This document shows, one piece after another, positions 12,791 through 25,955 of a DNA stretch of 64,000 bases (its first letter is position 1; the number at the start of each line of letters is the position of its first letter). The DNA is from Dermatemys mawii. Its lineage: Eukaryota > Chordata > Testudines > Dermatemydidae. Location of the stretch: the NCBI GenBank assembly GCA_007922305.1, contig ML677333.1, forward strand, positions 11,686,502 to 11,750,501, given 5' to 3'. The translations under genes and the position numbers were made by a program. Under the pieces are notes generated by a model, which saw only the letters and a program-made list of their open reading frames with translations, was not told the origin of the DNA and searched no databases.

Positions 12791-13921
12791 CCAACATTGT
12801 TGGGAGTGGGTGTTCAGGAATGACACTAATTTAGCCAGTAGCTCTGTGCTCCAAGAAATCAGAAAGCAATTTCTATTGTCATCTGTTCACACTGTAGAGT
12901 TATGCACTAGAGAGCAAACCAATGTCAAAAGATTACCTCTTCCATCCGAAGACTTGGTCCTAGGTCAGACCACACAGACAAGACATCCACATGACCACGT
13001 CACAGGCAACATCATTCTGGCTGAGGACAGAAAGGCATTTCCTTTGGCCCCCACAGACCTGGCTCTCGCTGGACAGAGACACTGTTGTTGAGCCACACTC
13101 TTTCCCCACTCCAGGGACAGTGACTACTCAGGCAGGATCTAGAATTGCTCCCACCTAGCCAATAATCAAGTCCAATCAGGGTAATTCAGTAGCAGCTCAC
13201 TATAAAAGGTAAAAATTGAGCACGAACTGACTGTGCCACCAGATCTGTGAGAAAATGCTGGCACTGCTCACTATTCTCTGTAGCTAACTGACTACCGTAA
13301 ATAAGAGAAAAGAATCTCTTCTAAACAAACCAGGCCAGCAGTTTGAAGTGAATGTCTACTTTAGATACACACACTATTAAATCCCGATGTCTGGTAAAGT
13401 GAGCATACCGTAATTTAGTTCAAAATTCATCTCTGCACCAAGGAGCTTGATAACCTCTTCCCTCTCCCTGCAACAACTCTGCAATGGAGTGCAGAAGGGG
13501 AAGTGTTGCATTCTCAGTATTAATCCTCCTTCTTCCCCATGTCACAGAGGCCTTTCAGTAGGGATTAGGCTTCACAGTGAAGGCACAGGCTGGCAGCTCT
13601 CAGGCCCACTGGCCTGACCCCACACCAATCCCACAGACTGCGGCAAGTAAACTCTCATTGATGCTGTCAGAATGAACATACCCGCTTTCATCCTTGGCAC
13701 AATGTCCCCATGTGTTTCCAAGGGGGAGGGGGCTCAGACCATGCAGCTTTGGAGGATACTGGTTACCAAAGGAATGGAAAGATTCTCCCACCACCCCCAC
13801 TATCATGCAGTGATGGGCACTGTGCAGAGTCCCCCACCATCCCCAGAAGAATGCCTCTGCAAGTGCAAACTTCAACCCAGTTGCTCAGACTCCAGGGTGA
13901 TGAGCATGGCTTAGGAATTTA

Positions 13922-14000
13922 GGGCCAGACCCTTAGCTGGTGTAAAGCGACATAGCTCCACTAACTTCAACTGAGCTCACATCAGCCAAGAATACGGCCC
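13922..14000. mobile_element. Small palindromic MITE
   Basis: GGGCCAGACCCTTAGCTGG at the left is complementary in outline to the right end (CATCAGCC ... CGGCCC), with a central block of the CTCCACTAACTTCAACT type found in many sauropsid foldback MITEs. Confidence 0.45.
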
Positions 14001-14531
14001 AAATTGCCCTGCACGCAGGATAAACCCACAGGAGGGATGACGTGGCCCCACTATCTTGTTTGTACAGCATCTGAACAGAATTCCATTCAATGGTACTGTC
14101 TGTAAATGCATGCTGCAGTAGGAGTACCTTATAATCCATCTGTCTGTGTCCTTATAGATTCAGGACACAAGACCTTCACTAAAGGGAATGCAGTTCCAGT
14201 TCTGTACTTTTCAAACTGAAGAGGATCTCAGTTTTTTTCAGGGAGGGATAAGACTTTGTTACAAAACCACAAGAATTCCATTATTTGATAAGCATCTGGG
14301 GATAAGGTGGTTACCTAAACTCACTTTTATCTTCCTTAGATTGCATTAGAGGTCAGTAGTTTTAAAAGACTCCACTTGCAACTCTATGCACCTGTATCCA
14401 CCATGTTCTCCAGAGCCTTTTACACCAGCAGTGGCAGGAAGGAACAAAGGCAGGCTTAGTTTAGATAGCTGTCCACAAGGAACGAAGAACTAACCTTGAG
14501 TTTACTGCCTCGGGAGACACTAAATAAACAG

Positions 14532-14765
14532 CCTGATTTTCAGAGGTGCCGAGCATCCAGCGCTTACATTGTGCAAAACTGGATCTATGTAAAACAGTCT
14601 GAGTTTTGAAAAACAGCTGGATTTTGGGTGCTCAAGTTGAGACGCTTTGCAAGAGGCTGTTTTTCACAAAACGCTGGGCGCTGCGGACAGCCTGAAAATC
14701 AAGTGCCTTTCAGGTGTCTCAAGCTGGCAACCAAACACTAGACACTTCTGAAAATGTAGGCCATG
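14532..14765. mobile_element. Diverged palindromic MITE
   Basis: Ends GCCTGATTTTCAGAGGTGC and CACTTCTGAAAATGTAGGCC are imperfect inverted repeats. A related, more decayed copy may cover about 11125-11285 (ACATTTTCAGAAGTGGCAAG). Confidence 0.5.
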
Positions 14766-15399
14766 CATATTAGCCAAATATTTATTTTGGGAAGTGGAAC
14801 AAATGTCCAGTAATCAAAACTTGCAAGAGGGGGAGGGGAGAAATTAGTTACTATCGTCAACAAAAACCCAGCAGAAAGTCAGCAATGTAACGAGAACGTG
14901 ACTGACTTGGATTCAAAACAAAATGCTGAGCAACGGTCAAAATTAAACAGTTCATTCAGGAATCTGCTGATGCAATGTTATCACCTCAGCACAAGGTGAG
15001 GGAGAATATGGTTCACGTCACTTGCTGACTTATCTGAAACACCCGAAGAGAAGAGTGCCAATCGCCGGAGAGTGCCCGTAAATGACGCTTCATTCAGTCT
15101 ACGTGCTTCAAACACAGCAGAGCGTGGAGGCACCTAGGCACTGAAGAGTAACAAACCCCCTCAGAGAAATGGGTAAATAGCTGTGGAGGTGGGAATGATG
15201 GAAGATGGTCTCAGGAAGTGGGAGGGAGAAAGGGGGGAAAACGCCTTCCAGGTAGGGGTGGCACAGGTATTCCACAAGGCATAATCAACTCCTGTTGGAG
15301 GACCCAATCTTTTCTAATCACTGTCCGGTCAATTTGGAGCTCTCATGCTCTCCCAGAAACCAGTGCTTCAGTACTGTGATTAAAACAGCCGAGGGGACT

Positions 15400-15595
15400 G
15401 CTGGCTTCTATTCCCAGCTTCTGTTACTCCCTCGTTTATAACCTGGGCCATATCACTTAACCACAATCATCACATTCACCTCTATAAAATGAGAAAGATA
15501 TTTACCTACCTCACAAGGACATTTTGAGGCTTAAGACTAGTTCATTGGTTCATGGGCTTTAGCAAAGAGGCACTGTATAAACATCTGGACCAAAA
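15400..15595 (+). mobile_element. MIR-like CORE-SINE relic
   Basis: Shows the order typical of this family: TTCTATTCCCAGCTTCTG, a CACTTAACC block, TATAAAATGAGAAAGATA, and the CACTGTATAAACATC tail. Diverged. Confidence 0.5.
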
Positions 15596-16122
15596 AGGAG
15601 GCATAGCAATCAAACGCCACAAAGAGCAAAGGGATCATGAACCTGGCTGCTGACAGAAGTTACTTAACTGTTCTGTTTTTCATTTGAAGTTTGATGAATG
15701 AGATTTACAGCCTTTCCATACACTGTCAAAGGCAAAATAATTAGAAAGAGCCTCAGTTTCTGGGTTGAAATTTGACCTAAGTTACACTATTTAATGCTAC
15801 ACCTAAACTGAGAGGAAAGGTTTAACGGGGGACAACAGAGCAGCCTACAAAAGAAACCTACTTTTGTTTCAGCGTCTTTATTTTAGGAAAGCTGTGTTTA
15901 CACAACTTCCATTGCTAAAACTGAAAGCTCTTTAAACAGTTTCCCTAACTTCTAGAAAGCTTGTTTGTTCACTGTGTGTTCTACGCAAGGTTAAAAGTTG
16001 TTAACACCAGAATTCAACCAGCTGACTGCAATACAATTTGACAGGGGTGTGTGTGGAGGAAGCACGGTAGGTAGAATGGGGAAGAAATAGCACTGCCCAA
16101 AATAAGAGAAGATCTACACTTA

Positions 16123-16386
16123 GGGCAAGTCTACACTTAAAATACTGCAGTGGGACAGCTATGCTGTTGTAGTGCTTCAGTGAAGAGGCTACTATGCTAA
16201 TGGGAGAGCTACTCCAATCAGCACAGTTAATCCACCTCCACGAGAGTGGTAGCTATGTTGACAGGAGAAACCCTTCCGTTAACATAGCGCTGTCTACCCC
16301 AGAGGCTAGTAGAACCGCGTTCCTCGGGGATGAGGGTTACAGTGGCATAGTTATGCCAAATATACATTTGTAGTGTAGCCCTGGCC
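16123..16386. mobile_element. PIF/Harbinger-like MITE with TTA duplication
   Basis: 264-bp element. The left end GGGCAAGTCTACACTT and right end GTGTAGCCCTGGCC are imperfect inverted repeats, flanked by TTA on both sides (16120-16122 and 16387-16389), the trinucleotide target typical of PIF/Harbinger transposons. No transposase is present. Confidence 0.65.
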
Positions 16387-18109
16387 TTAATAACCAGTAA
16401 GTATATAGCAAATTATCTCTCTGCTCCAACTTTCTGTGGGATCAGTTTTGCTGAGCTAGGATGCCAAAGAACAGAATTAGGTTACCTTAAAGCAGCATAC
16501 ACTAGCCCCAAGGAACTGAGCAGTTCCAGAAAACAAAAGAAAACTGCTCAGTGTACCAAATAAATACATACTACACTAGCACAGGCTTTCTAAATTAGTG
16601 GATTGTGCTGGATGTGTTGCCTTGGCATAGGATGAAGTGTCAAGTTATATTTATTTTGATTAACTCTCACCTGCATGCAATTTCCCATATTTACTAGAAA
16701 AATAAGGAAAAATTACAATATCTGGAATACCAACATTATTTTCGTTTTCCCTATCAATAACAATGATTAATGTGCAAGATCCTTATGCTTCAAACATGAT
16801 GACAGCTAATATTTTAATATAATTAAAGTGTTTAAAATGCTATAAAGCAATTAACAATTCCCTGACAGAAGTGTTACTTGTGTTAGGAAAGCCAATGCAA
16901 AGAGCATGCTACGTACACAGACTGATTTGAATCTTAAATCTTTAATGTGGCTCCTCCTGGAACAATTATGTTTTATATAAAACTGAGGAATTGCTTTAAT
17001 ACATATACAGCAATACTGGGCACACAGCTAGCACACACAGTCCAATGATGACGCTACCACTCTGACAACATTTGCGGGAGAAACAGCTGGGAGAACTGCA
17101 CATTTTCTCTGCCTATAGACACAGAGTATGCTGCTAGGTCAGTTTATAGGAGAAAAAAATATCTCATGACATGAGCATACATAAAGCTTCACAAACCTAT
17201 AAAAACCACCTGCCTGTCTGTGTGTCTCTCCCCCTCTCTCTGTGAGTAAGAGGGAGAAGTGATATTTCACATCTTGTGCTGTTAGTGTGTTTCAATTATT
17301 TTTGTGATATTCTACAGCAGTCCATTTTAAAAATTAAAATGTAAGAACAAGATTTTAAAATGTGCACGGCACCCAACAGAGCTCCCAATTACAAAAATAA
17401 AAAGTTGGTCAGCTCCTACATGGAAGCTGAGCTGTTCTGAAAGTCAACCCTGAATTTTGTATCACAAAGTCACAGCTATCACTACGTAAACAGATGTGCA
17501 GCTGCTCTCTAACCCAACCTTACTAAGTGTTTCCACCCACACAACAGCATCTTAAATGTCTTTACTTCTTCAGAGATGAGGTATGAATTTAAAAGTCTAA
17601 CTTTGAAATCCCAACATTAAACTCAGTCCATTCACCCTGACAATTTGTATTTGAAAAGGGTAAATTAAATGCAAAATTAAATAAAAGTTAGATTGCATAG
17701 TTTAAATCAAGAAACGCAAATGTACTATTGTACTCTACTGTAACATTAAACCTTACTGTGCATATCTGTATATTTCATAGAATTCAATTAACAATGCTCA
17801 AATACCTAGGCGCTCAAAGCTGGATAAATTAACACAGCTGTAAGACCCTAGGGCCGGATTTGCAGAAGTGCTAAGCCCCCAAAACTTCAAATGAAGTTGA
17901 CGGATGTAATAACCACTGGGGAAAAATAAATCTAACACTCTTCCCATTTTTTGTTTAATTTTAACTGTGCAACCGTAATTTTAGATTATGAGGTCTTTAA
18001 ACTGAATCCTAAGCACAACGTGTGCATACTAGAGAGTGTGTGAAACTTAATGCACCATCACATTCTAGCTTTGCTTTAGGATATCACCAGATTGTCATTA
18101 ATGGAAGTA

Positions 18110-18202
18110 GGGCTCAATCCTATGTGGTGCTGAGCACCTACAACTGCCACTGAGGTCAGTGGGAGTCAAGGTACTCAGTACACCTTGTTGGATTGAAACC
18201 CT
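18110..18202. mobile_element. Short palindromic MITE
   Basis: GGGCTCAATCCTATGTGG and the right end TTGGATTGAAACCCT are imperfect inverted repeats, with TA on both sides. The interior has the CCACTGAGGTCAGTGGGAG motif, itself palindromic. Confidence 0.5.
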
Positions 18203-18581
18203 ACATCTTTCTAATGTATAGCTGTTAGATCCTTACCCTTTGTGAAACTAAGGTTCCAGCTGGGCATGTTTGTAATATAACTTCAAATGTTAGGACTTGG
18301 TGTATTCCTAGACGTCCTTTGGCCCAAAGAAGAGAGTGGGCAAAAGTATCTCTGAAATTGATTTTTTTTTTTTTTTTTTAAGTACTGGCTATATGCTTTG
18401 GAAAAGTAAGAGTGAGTGAGTGTAAGATGAATTGCAAAAACAAACATGAAAACAGGAACAGAAATCTGTGCAGAAGACCCCAATTAAACATGTTGGGGAG
18501 GGAGAGAGAGGAGAAGAGAAGCCCAAGTTATTTAGCAAACATACAATTTTACACTTTTTTTCCTCCAATTTGCCTCCTCTT

Positions 18582-18780
18582 ACTTCCTGGTTCATTAGAA
18601 ATGTCACACACAGCAGCTATCTGCGACACTCAAAATACCATGCATTTCAAGAAGGCTGCTGGTTTCTGTGATGTTTCTCAGAATGCAACATCACAAGCAC
18701 CAGCAGCCTTGTTGAAATGCCTGGTATTCTGGATGTCAAGGAATGACGCACTCTGCAACATCTTCAGTGAATGAGGAAGT
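18582..18780. repeat. 199-bp intronic hairpin (long inverted repeat)
   Basis: Inner arms 18625-18675 and 18687-18737 are 51 nt each and pair at 43 of 51 positions around an 11-nt loop. Outer arms 18582-18604 and 18758-18780 pair at 17 of 23 positions. The core shared motif is AAGGCTGCTGGT with TGTGATGTT next to the loop. It lies in TRIB2 intron 2. It could be an old foldback MITE or a hairpin transcript; sequence alone does not decide. The open frames on both strands here look alike because of the palindrome and are not genes. Confidence 0.8.
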
Positions 18781-20658
18781 TGCAAGAAGATTTTAAAGAG
18801 AGTAAATACAGCAGCAGCAGACTGAAAGTGATGATTGATTGCTTTCTGATGGTTTGGTGCATGTGAAGAAAAATAAAAATAGAATCTAGTTCTTCTACTT
18901 CTGCCTTTCACTATCTGTTTCACCTGACTGTGTCTCAATTTATTCAGATGAGAAATGGTTAGAATACATTTAATGTTTTTAAATCACTCAGACACTTGGA
19001 TGAAAATTAATTTTCTTATTACTGGCATAAAAATAACTAGCAACAGCCTTTTAACCTCTAAGCATATGGTATTTTAAAAATCAGAAGAGATTCTCTTTTA
19101 GTTAATAATTGATTATTGTTAACATTAAGTGGAGAGTCAAAAAACAAAGCCGTTTTATTGTAGCACACACCTAGGCTTTAGTCTGGTGGCTTAGGAGGCA
19201 AATCCTGGGAAGCATTTAGTGCAGGATTTCCAAAAGGCAAAGTTCCATAGTAACTCTGCTCCCATTGATCAACACCCGACTGACTACCATATATAACCAC
19301 AGATGTTGTGAGCACATTATATTCTCTGTGCAAATTTTTTTTTATTAATATAGAGTAAAAATGACATTGCCAATATAAAATACTATATGTAAGCTTTCTT
19401 ACTATACTTCTAAACTAAGCCTCTATGTACTATGATTATATAATACTTATTAATAATAAAATAGTGACCCAAAACAAAAACCCAATTGTTCCCACTTTGC
19501 ACTTATCTCAGACTGGACACAATGTTAATCACTAGTGCCCCTTTCCCTTAAGTTCCCGGTGATGGAGCTTGTAGGTCTTATGTATTGCAGTGGTGGGGAA
19601 AAATGGGGAACAACTATTTGTTTCTAAATAACTGTTTATATGGGAATTAAATAGGAAAATATTTCAGTTTTTCTTAGGTTTTATCAAAAGCCTGTTTTTA
19701 CAAAATTTAAATTCGAGTTTTAAGTTGACCATACCCATAAAACTCTAAATAGAAAAAGAGAAAAAGTTTCTATTCTTCATGGTTGAGAAGAAACTTCCAA
19801 ATCTGAATAGATACAGCACTGTGTTCCTCAGCCTGCAGATGGATCTCCCAAGTGCCTCTCCTGCTACTCATAGCTTTCCTGAACAGCCACAAACATGAAA
19901 CTGACAAGATACTGACCTATTCCATTAAAACAATTCAAAATCCTGTGCACAGCAGTGAAAATACCAATTTCACTCTACTACAGCTTGACTAGAAGAACAG
20001 GCAGACACAACAGAATCGCGGGACTGGAAGGTTAGAGAAACAGAAAACTAAGAAGTGACTCTGGTGTGGAGAAAGAGAACTCTCCCAGGAGCCGACTAAA
20101 AGGCTTCAAACTAATCAGAAGTCTATCAGTCAGCACTGATTTGAAAGAAGCAGCCCCCTAAACAGGGTTAAGGACAGATTACTGGGAATAACACCCTCCC
20201 AACCTCTTTCCAGAAGCTGGGGGATCAATAGTGCACTTCTGAGCAGACTGTTGCCTCTATGCTTTTGGTGTGGCCCCTCCATCTCTTGGATCAGCCTACA
20301 GCTAAGTAGGCATAAATCCTCTGCGTGAAAGAAAAAGGGGAGGGGGAACCCCAAAACAATACACATCATAAAAAAGGAAAGAAAAGCACAAAGCTCCACC
20401 TCTCTCCATTCCCTTTTCCTTTAAACCCTTTTAAGGTCACCTTCAAGTTTAATATTTCTCCCATGTTCTACACTGCTCCCGAAGGGCTCAGTGAGGTGTG
20501 AGAAGCCACTACTGAAATGCATGATGGAACACAATTAATGGGAACTGGCAGACATAGGGAAAGGATTCGAACCTTCAAGGGCCTGAAGTCTGCTACGATA
20601 TCCCCTTCAGCTACTTATATTCAGAACCATCTCATCACAAAAGCAAGGAGATACGAAG

Positions 20659-20659
<1 letters not shown>

Positions 20660-20689
<30 letters not shown>

Positions 20690-20701
20690 CAAACAAACAA
20701 G
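20660..20701. repeat. A-rich (CAAAA)n simple repeat
   Basis: Irregular ACAAAA / ACAA units, low complexity. Confidence 0.85.
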
Positions 20702-20914
20702 TCGGTCCTCCAAAACCAGCACTACAACAACTCTGCTCCTTACGCGGGCCACCCACCAAACAGCGCCCGAGTCTAACTTTGTTGCTGTCACATGACACAA
20801 TACTATCACTGCACTCTCCTTGCCCCCTCTGGTCATAAACGGCATTAACAACACAGAGTTCTCAAAGAGTCAGGGCTCTTGTCAGCTTCAATCCCCCTCC
20901 TGGTGGATCTCCTA

Positions 20915-21004
20915 AGGCCAAATCCGATGTGGAGCTCAGGGCCCTGAGCTGTAAGTGAAGTCAGTGGAAACTCTCGCTGCTTAGCAGCTTTGAAAAATCA
21001 GGCC
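20915..21004. mobile_element. Palindromic MITE relic
   Basis: GGCCAAATCCGATGTGGAGC and AGCTTTGAAAAATCAGGCC bracket a GAAGTCAGTGGAAAC centre, the arrangement of common sauropsid palindromic MITEs. Weakly preserved. Confidence 0.35.
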
Positions 21005-21688
21005 TCTTGAATCTCTAAGTTGAGCACTCACAAGTTGACACACCCAACCACCACGGACTTTTTATGTAAATGCAGGCCACGCAGGAAAGTTTGTGCCGAA
21101 CAGGAGAAAACAGACCTCCCAGTGCAGTGCCTTAACCACTAAGCCAATTCTTCCCTCCTCTCCTCTTAGGAATGGACAGCTACTTTAGTCTCCAAATCCT
21201 ACAGATCTTGGGGATCTGCCACAGGGCCTCTGCATTCTCTCCTCCATGTACACAACCTGACTCTGTGCAGCCAGCCTCTTCCTCCAGAAGCCAATCCCTA
21301 ATCAGGACAATAGGGATTCCACAGTGGAGACAGGTGGAGGTTCTGGAAACAATACTAAATGTCCATACTACTTGGCTCCCAAATCCTCACATAGTTGGTA
21401 CAGGACAAGCATACCCACTTCAAATATGGCTCCCCAACTCCAAGGACGGAACAGTAAAAGCGCCTGAGGAAAGGAGAGAAACTGTCCCAAGCAAAACATT
21501 TCCTTACCAGGCTTCCCTGCACGGATCTGCAGGGTTTTTTCCTCATCAGCCATAGAGAAATAGGGTTACAGTAACAAACACAGTGCAATATTAACCTGAA
21601 TCTAGAATTTGCTGGCTGTAGAAGAGCAAGAAGAGAAACTAACCCACTCAAACATCCATCTCAAGTCCAACATGCAAAAGATTCTTAC

Positions 21689-21981
21689 CGTTCTTCATCC
21701 TTAAAGATAAATTTTCGCAGTTTGAGATCCCGCAATACCAGTCCACCATCATGACAGTGTGCAACAGCAGAAGCTATTTGGTAGAACAGTTTGGCTGCCT
21801 CCTCTTCTTTAAGCTTCTTGCAGGTACGAACAAAAGAATGCATGTCCCCATAGCCTCTTTCAAAGAACACGTATGCTTTTGTCTCCCCAAGAATTATTTC
21901 AGTAATTTGGTTGATACTGTTGTGTGCAGGTAGACAAAAACATGGCGCTAATGACTCTTGGTAGCAACCAATGTCAAATAC
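21689..21981 (-). CDS. TRIB2: TRIB2 coding exon 2 (pseudokinase core)
   Basis: Internal exon, 293 nt. The acceptor TTTTGTAG lies just upstream (AG at 21983-21982) and the first codons give [10 protein letters not shown]. The exon ends with two bases (CG) of an arginine codon before a GTAAGA donor at 21688-21683, so it is phase 0 in and phase 2 out, and the third base comes from exon 3. The encoded segment covers the N-lobe/C-lobe junction: [21 protein letters not shown], then SFVRTCKKL and the pseudo-catalytic loop [10 protein letters not shown], in which the kinase HRDLKxxN pattern is altered (Leu for His). This explains the weak or absent catalysis typical of Tribbles proteins. The upstream half of the exon lacks an ATG in a convenient place, so a start-based ORF search shows only its second part (21870 down). 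Flanking introns are about 3,974 nt (intron 1) and 15,712 nt (intron 2). Confidence 0.95.
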
Positions 21982-24900
21982 CTACAAAACAATGAGAGTA
22001 AAACAAGGGTTAAAGACAGTGTAAAGGTACAAAGTGATAGTTATATCTGGTACTCAGCACTGTACAGAAATATTTTGTTGTGTATGTACATTGCTTTTAC
22101 AACTCCGCTTGCTGTGTGTGGAATTGTCAGATGTGCATTTGTGCACGGTGTTGGGGAAAAAAACAGCCCAGAGACTATATCTCCTTACATGGAAGGGAAT
22201 ACTAAGCTAAGTAGTGGGTTTACTCCAGAAGTAATATTGAGTCTTCAAGCCATTCACACTATGTGATTAAACCCAAATTGTAATCTACATTATGGTTTGA
22301 GGGCCATGGTTATATGTAAAGATGTCAGGCCTCAAAAGTAATCAAATTAACCTTCTGTTTGAAGAAATCCAACTAAGACCTCAGAGACCATGAGTAACCT
22401 GTGGATACTTGTGCTTAAAGAGATCTTGTCAAACTAAAGCCAATAAATCTCTTTACCTATTTTACTAACTCCTTAAAGCCTTAACATTTTTTCCATGTTT
22501 AAAATCAAATTTGTCACCAGTAATATTGTTTACTTCCTCTCACTTATGTTCATGACTGACAAGAAAATCAGAGAAGTTAGTTTCACTTTCACATTCTGAG
22601 TTTTGCAATGGCTGTGTTTCAAAGGTCAGAAACACATTATGGAAATACTGGTTTTAGACTTTATACAAGCTTTCTTTTAAAAAGCAATTAAATTTTGGGG
22701 CAAATATAATGGAGTATCCCTTTAAAAGTTGACTGTTGCTCTAACAGTAAGCAGGTTATCAGTGATCTTGTGAATGGGCTATAAAATGCATAAAGGATCC
22801 TGGGAAATCCAAATATAAATGTTACTATAGTCTAGCGATTATGAATGAATCAGTATTTGAGTCAATTAAAAATTTAAAGCAGTAAAAAGATTCCATAGAG
22901 AATAATGGAATGCTTACACTTTCTTACTGCAGAGCAACAGATGACAAAGAGTGTATTATATTATACTATTATACTGCCCCAGATGCATTGTAGGGTACAA
23001 AGGGTGAGTTTTTCCAGCACCAGAGAAACACTATTACTGTCTAACACACTCTGGCTGACCCAGATTTCAAGAAAGTAATCTGGTCCCACTAGAGATGTAA
23101 CTGGCTACTCTTTGTATTGTTTTAGTTAGCAACACTGAGAGAAGCTGGTATGTCCTTAAACCAAACGCCCATTAATATGATTGTTTTTCATACCCTAGCC
23201 TGCCTCCTTGGGGGGCAATCACTGTCATTTCCTCTGAAGCTTTAAAAGCTTGTAAGACTAAAATCTTCTAACATAGTTCAACAGCGATTTATAAAAAGCT
23301 TCTAAAACAAACTAAGGTTTTTAAGGCTTCAGAGCACAGCTTTGACAAATTCCTTCTCCAGAAGAGATTCCAAGATGGTAGAACGCTTGACAAAATGCGA
23401 CCAAAAAAAAAAAAACCCACCTTACCTGTGCTGCTCTACTCCATCACAGACAACAGTCATTCAGACAGGCAGATGCCCAACAACCCCAACTCATTTTATG
23501 AGGGAAGATTAGCATCAAGGGGTTCTGGTGACATGATAAACCACAAAGGCAACACTCAGGGTTTGTTACTAAAACCCCACTGCATAATTCATTCCAGAGA
23601 GAAACTCACTGACACTTGGATCTGTGCTGAGGTCTCAAAAATTTAATAACTAACACATTAGAAGTGTTAAAAAGTAGCTGCCATAACACTGAAAAAGGAC
23701 TTCCATACCCTCCCAGTATTCTAACTGTCTTCATTTGAAATACCATTTCCACAATTCTTATTCAACTGTAGTGTCCTTTAAAAATAAAACCCACCAACCA
23801 TCACCTATGGTATACACTTCCATTCTGCGGGAACATTGATCAAGTAGGTCCCTAATGTAAGGCAACAGCCCATATGTGTTTTGTTTCTTTAAAGTACTAT
23901 CATACTGTCACTATCCAGACGTGGTAGGTTTTTTTTTTTAAATAAAGGGCTTTTTTGTAGTCAACCTATGAAATATCCCTGGACTCAGTTCAACACACAG
24001 TTCAATAAACAGCAGTTTGATTTAGTTCTGGGTAGCAAGAGGAAGTGAGCAGACACCATTGTTCAAATGCCACTGAACCTAGAAGCAACTAATGGCATCT
24101 GTACAGTTGATGTTCAGATCCATTTGGTTGCACCCAGTATGAAGATGTGTGTGCTATCTCACCATATGCCCACACAAGCAATTAGTTAAGACTGTCTCAT
24201 TAGGATACCAGACAGTAAAACTTGTTAGCTTTGTGAACAGGGAGGATATTTGTCAAATAGGAGGCATGCTACTATGGAGTGTTTTAAAGTATGCATTAAT
24301 TGAGGTAAATTTAGGAATGTGATCATTCAGTTAAACTAGAGATTCAAGGCAAGGTAGATATTTTCAGGATACGGATGACAAGCAGAGGCTCACACTTTTG
24401 AAGAAAATTGAATGGTGTTAAGGTTTTTTAAAAAACAAGCATCTCAATGGGAAAACAAAACAAATTCACCCTCTGAGGAACTGAAATTTTGCTGCAGTCT
24501 GCCGTAAAAATATCCTGAAACACTGCAACACTTGCAGCTAAGGGAGAAAAAAACTTGCTAAAAATAATGCACAGCAATGAAGTTACTACTGGCCATGCAA
24601 GTTTTTGTATATTTTCATGCAGAGAAGCAGCAGGATACCCTTACTTCATAAGACAATGAAACTCCATATTCTACTGTAAGGAAATGGGGCTTTCATTCTA
24701 GAAGTTCTATTTCAACTTGTATTTATTTTGGCAACATAATGCATGCATTTGTACAACATGTAATATCACTCAGCTTCCATGGACAAAAGACTTCTTTATT
24801 TTTTCCTAATAATCAAGTGTAAACTGAATTTTCATTAAAATCAGGGTTTATGACTCATAATTGGGGAGTCCATTTATATTATCCTCTGAATCAAAATCTT

Positions 24901-25955
24901 TTGCAAATAGATGCAAGCAGTAAATTAGCACCCCCCCTTTGCAATATATGCTAGTCCATAACTTCTCGTGAATCAAATTTTGAAGTATGCAATAACCAAC
25001 AGTGTTATGACCAATCAATGAGTGTCTGTCTACTGTTCATTACACACTACTTAACACCAGAAATTTACAAAAGATTGCTAAATGGCATAACTATATATAT
25101 TGGGAACAATGCAAGCATCAAAGTGCATGCTGGAGGGTTGCAATTTGCTATATAGTCACACTGCTATTGCTTACGTGAATGAGCTTAAGTCTAATGCACC
25201 AGAGACAATGAAAAATGTAGCCAGTGCAGTTTAGGAACAAAGGGGGGGAAATATTCCTTCAGACTGAAAGGGAAATCCATTGCTTGACAGAGGTTCAGGC
25301 ATGTGGGTTTCCTTTCCCCATGGGTCACCTTTGAATGTTAAAAGAAAATGGAGGAGGGGGTGTTGAAAAGCAGGCAGTCTGCAAAGAGTGGCTTAGGTAT
25401 TTTGTCTGCTCTTCTAAAAAACGTAGGCGTACAGCTTTTATTCTTGCTGAGTTGTACAACGGAGGAGGATGCTATTTGCAACCAACCTCTTCAATAAGGA
25501 GGGCTCAGAGCTCAGCAGGATTGATTCAAGGAGGATTTTTAATCACTTTTCAGACAAAGCTGTCTACAACCTGCAAGGGTTTCAAACTAAAGGAATAAGC
25601 CACAATACTGAATCTTCAAATTAGCGGGGGTGGGGGGCTCCATTTTGAAGAGGGAGTGGGGAAGGATCAGGTTATATAGCATGATCAAACTAACATTTAA
25701 ACATCTTTTAAAGATGGTTCTTCCTAGTACAGTTCATCTTGGGTAGAAGGCAGCTTGGCTCTAGGCCACCGTTATAACGTGGCCATTGTCTAGAGTGAGG
25801 GGGAAAGTTACACGGTGCCTGTTTAATTCTGTTCGTTTGGGGTTTGGTTTTAAATCCATCCAACAATCGAGCTAGTCGATATTAGTTGGTTCCCCGGTCA
25901 CATATAAATCAAAACACGGTCTGGTTAAAAAGATAATAATGGAGAAAGGTGTTAC
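21982..25955 (-). other. TRIB2: TRIB2 intron 1
   Basis: 3,974-nt intron with donor GTAACA and acceptor TTTTGTAG. A/T-rich, with no recognisable transposon or RNA gene. The scattered short open frames show no protein-like signature. Confidence 0.9.

Larger units (their letters stand above)
5977..21688 (-). other. TRIB2: TRIB2 intron 2
   Basis: 15.7-kb intron with donor GTAAGA and acceptor CTACTACAG. It holds a foldback element around the 400-base gap, a CA/TA microsatellite, a hAT-type element, TA- and TTA-flanked MITEs, MIR-like SINEs and a 199-bp hairpin, each listed separately. The stretches 9170-10350, 11760-12650, 12800-13900, 16400-18100 and 18800-20650 show no gene and nothing I can name. 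Confidence 0.9.

Noticed and set aside
12783..13091. 102-codon plus-strand frame
   Set aside because: No domain, no conserved motif, begins next to a CR1 fragment and lies in an intron antisense to TRIB2.
18412..18938. Similar-looking protein frames on both strands
   Set aside because: The resemblance (NTMHFKKAAG versus NTRHFNKAAG) is produced by the inverted repeat, not by homologous genes.
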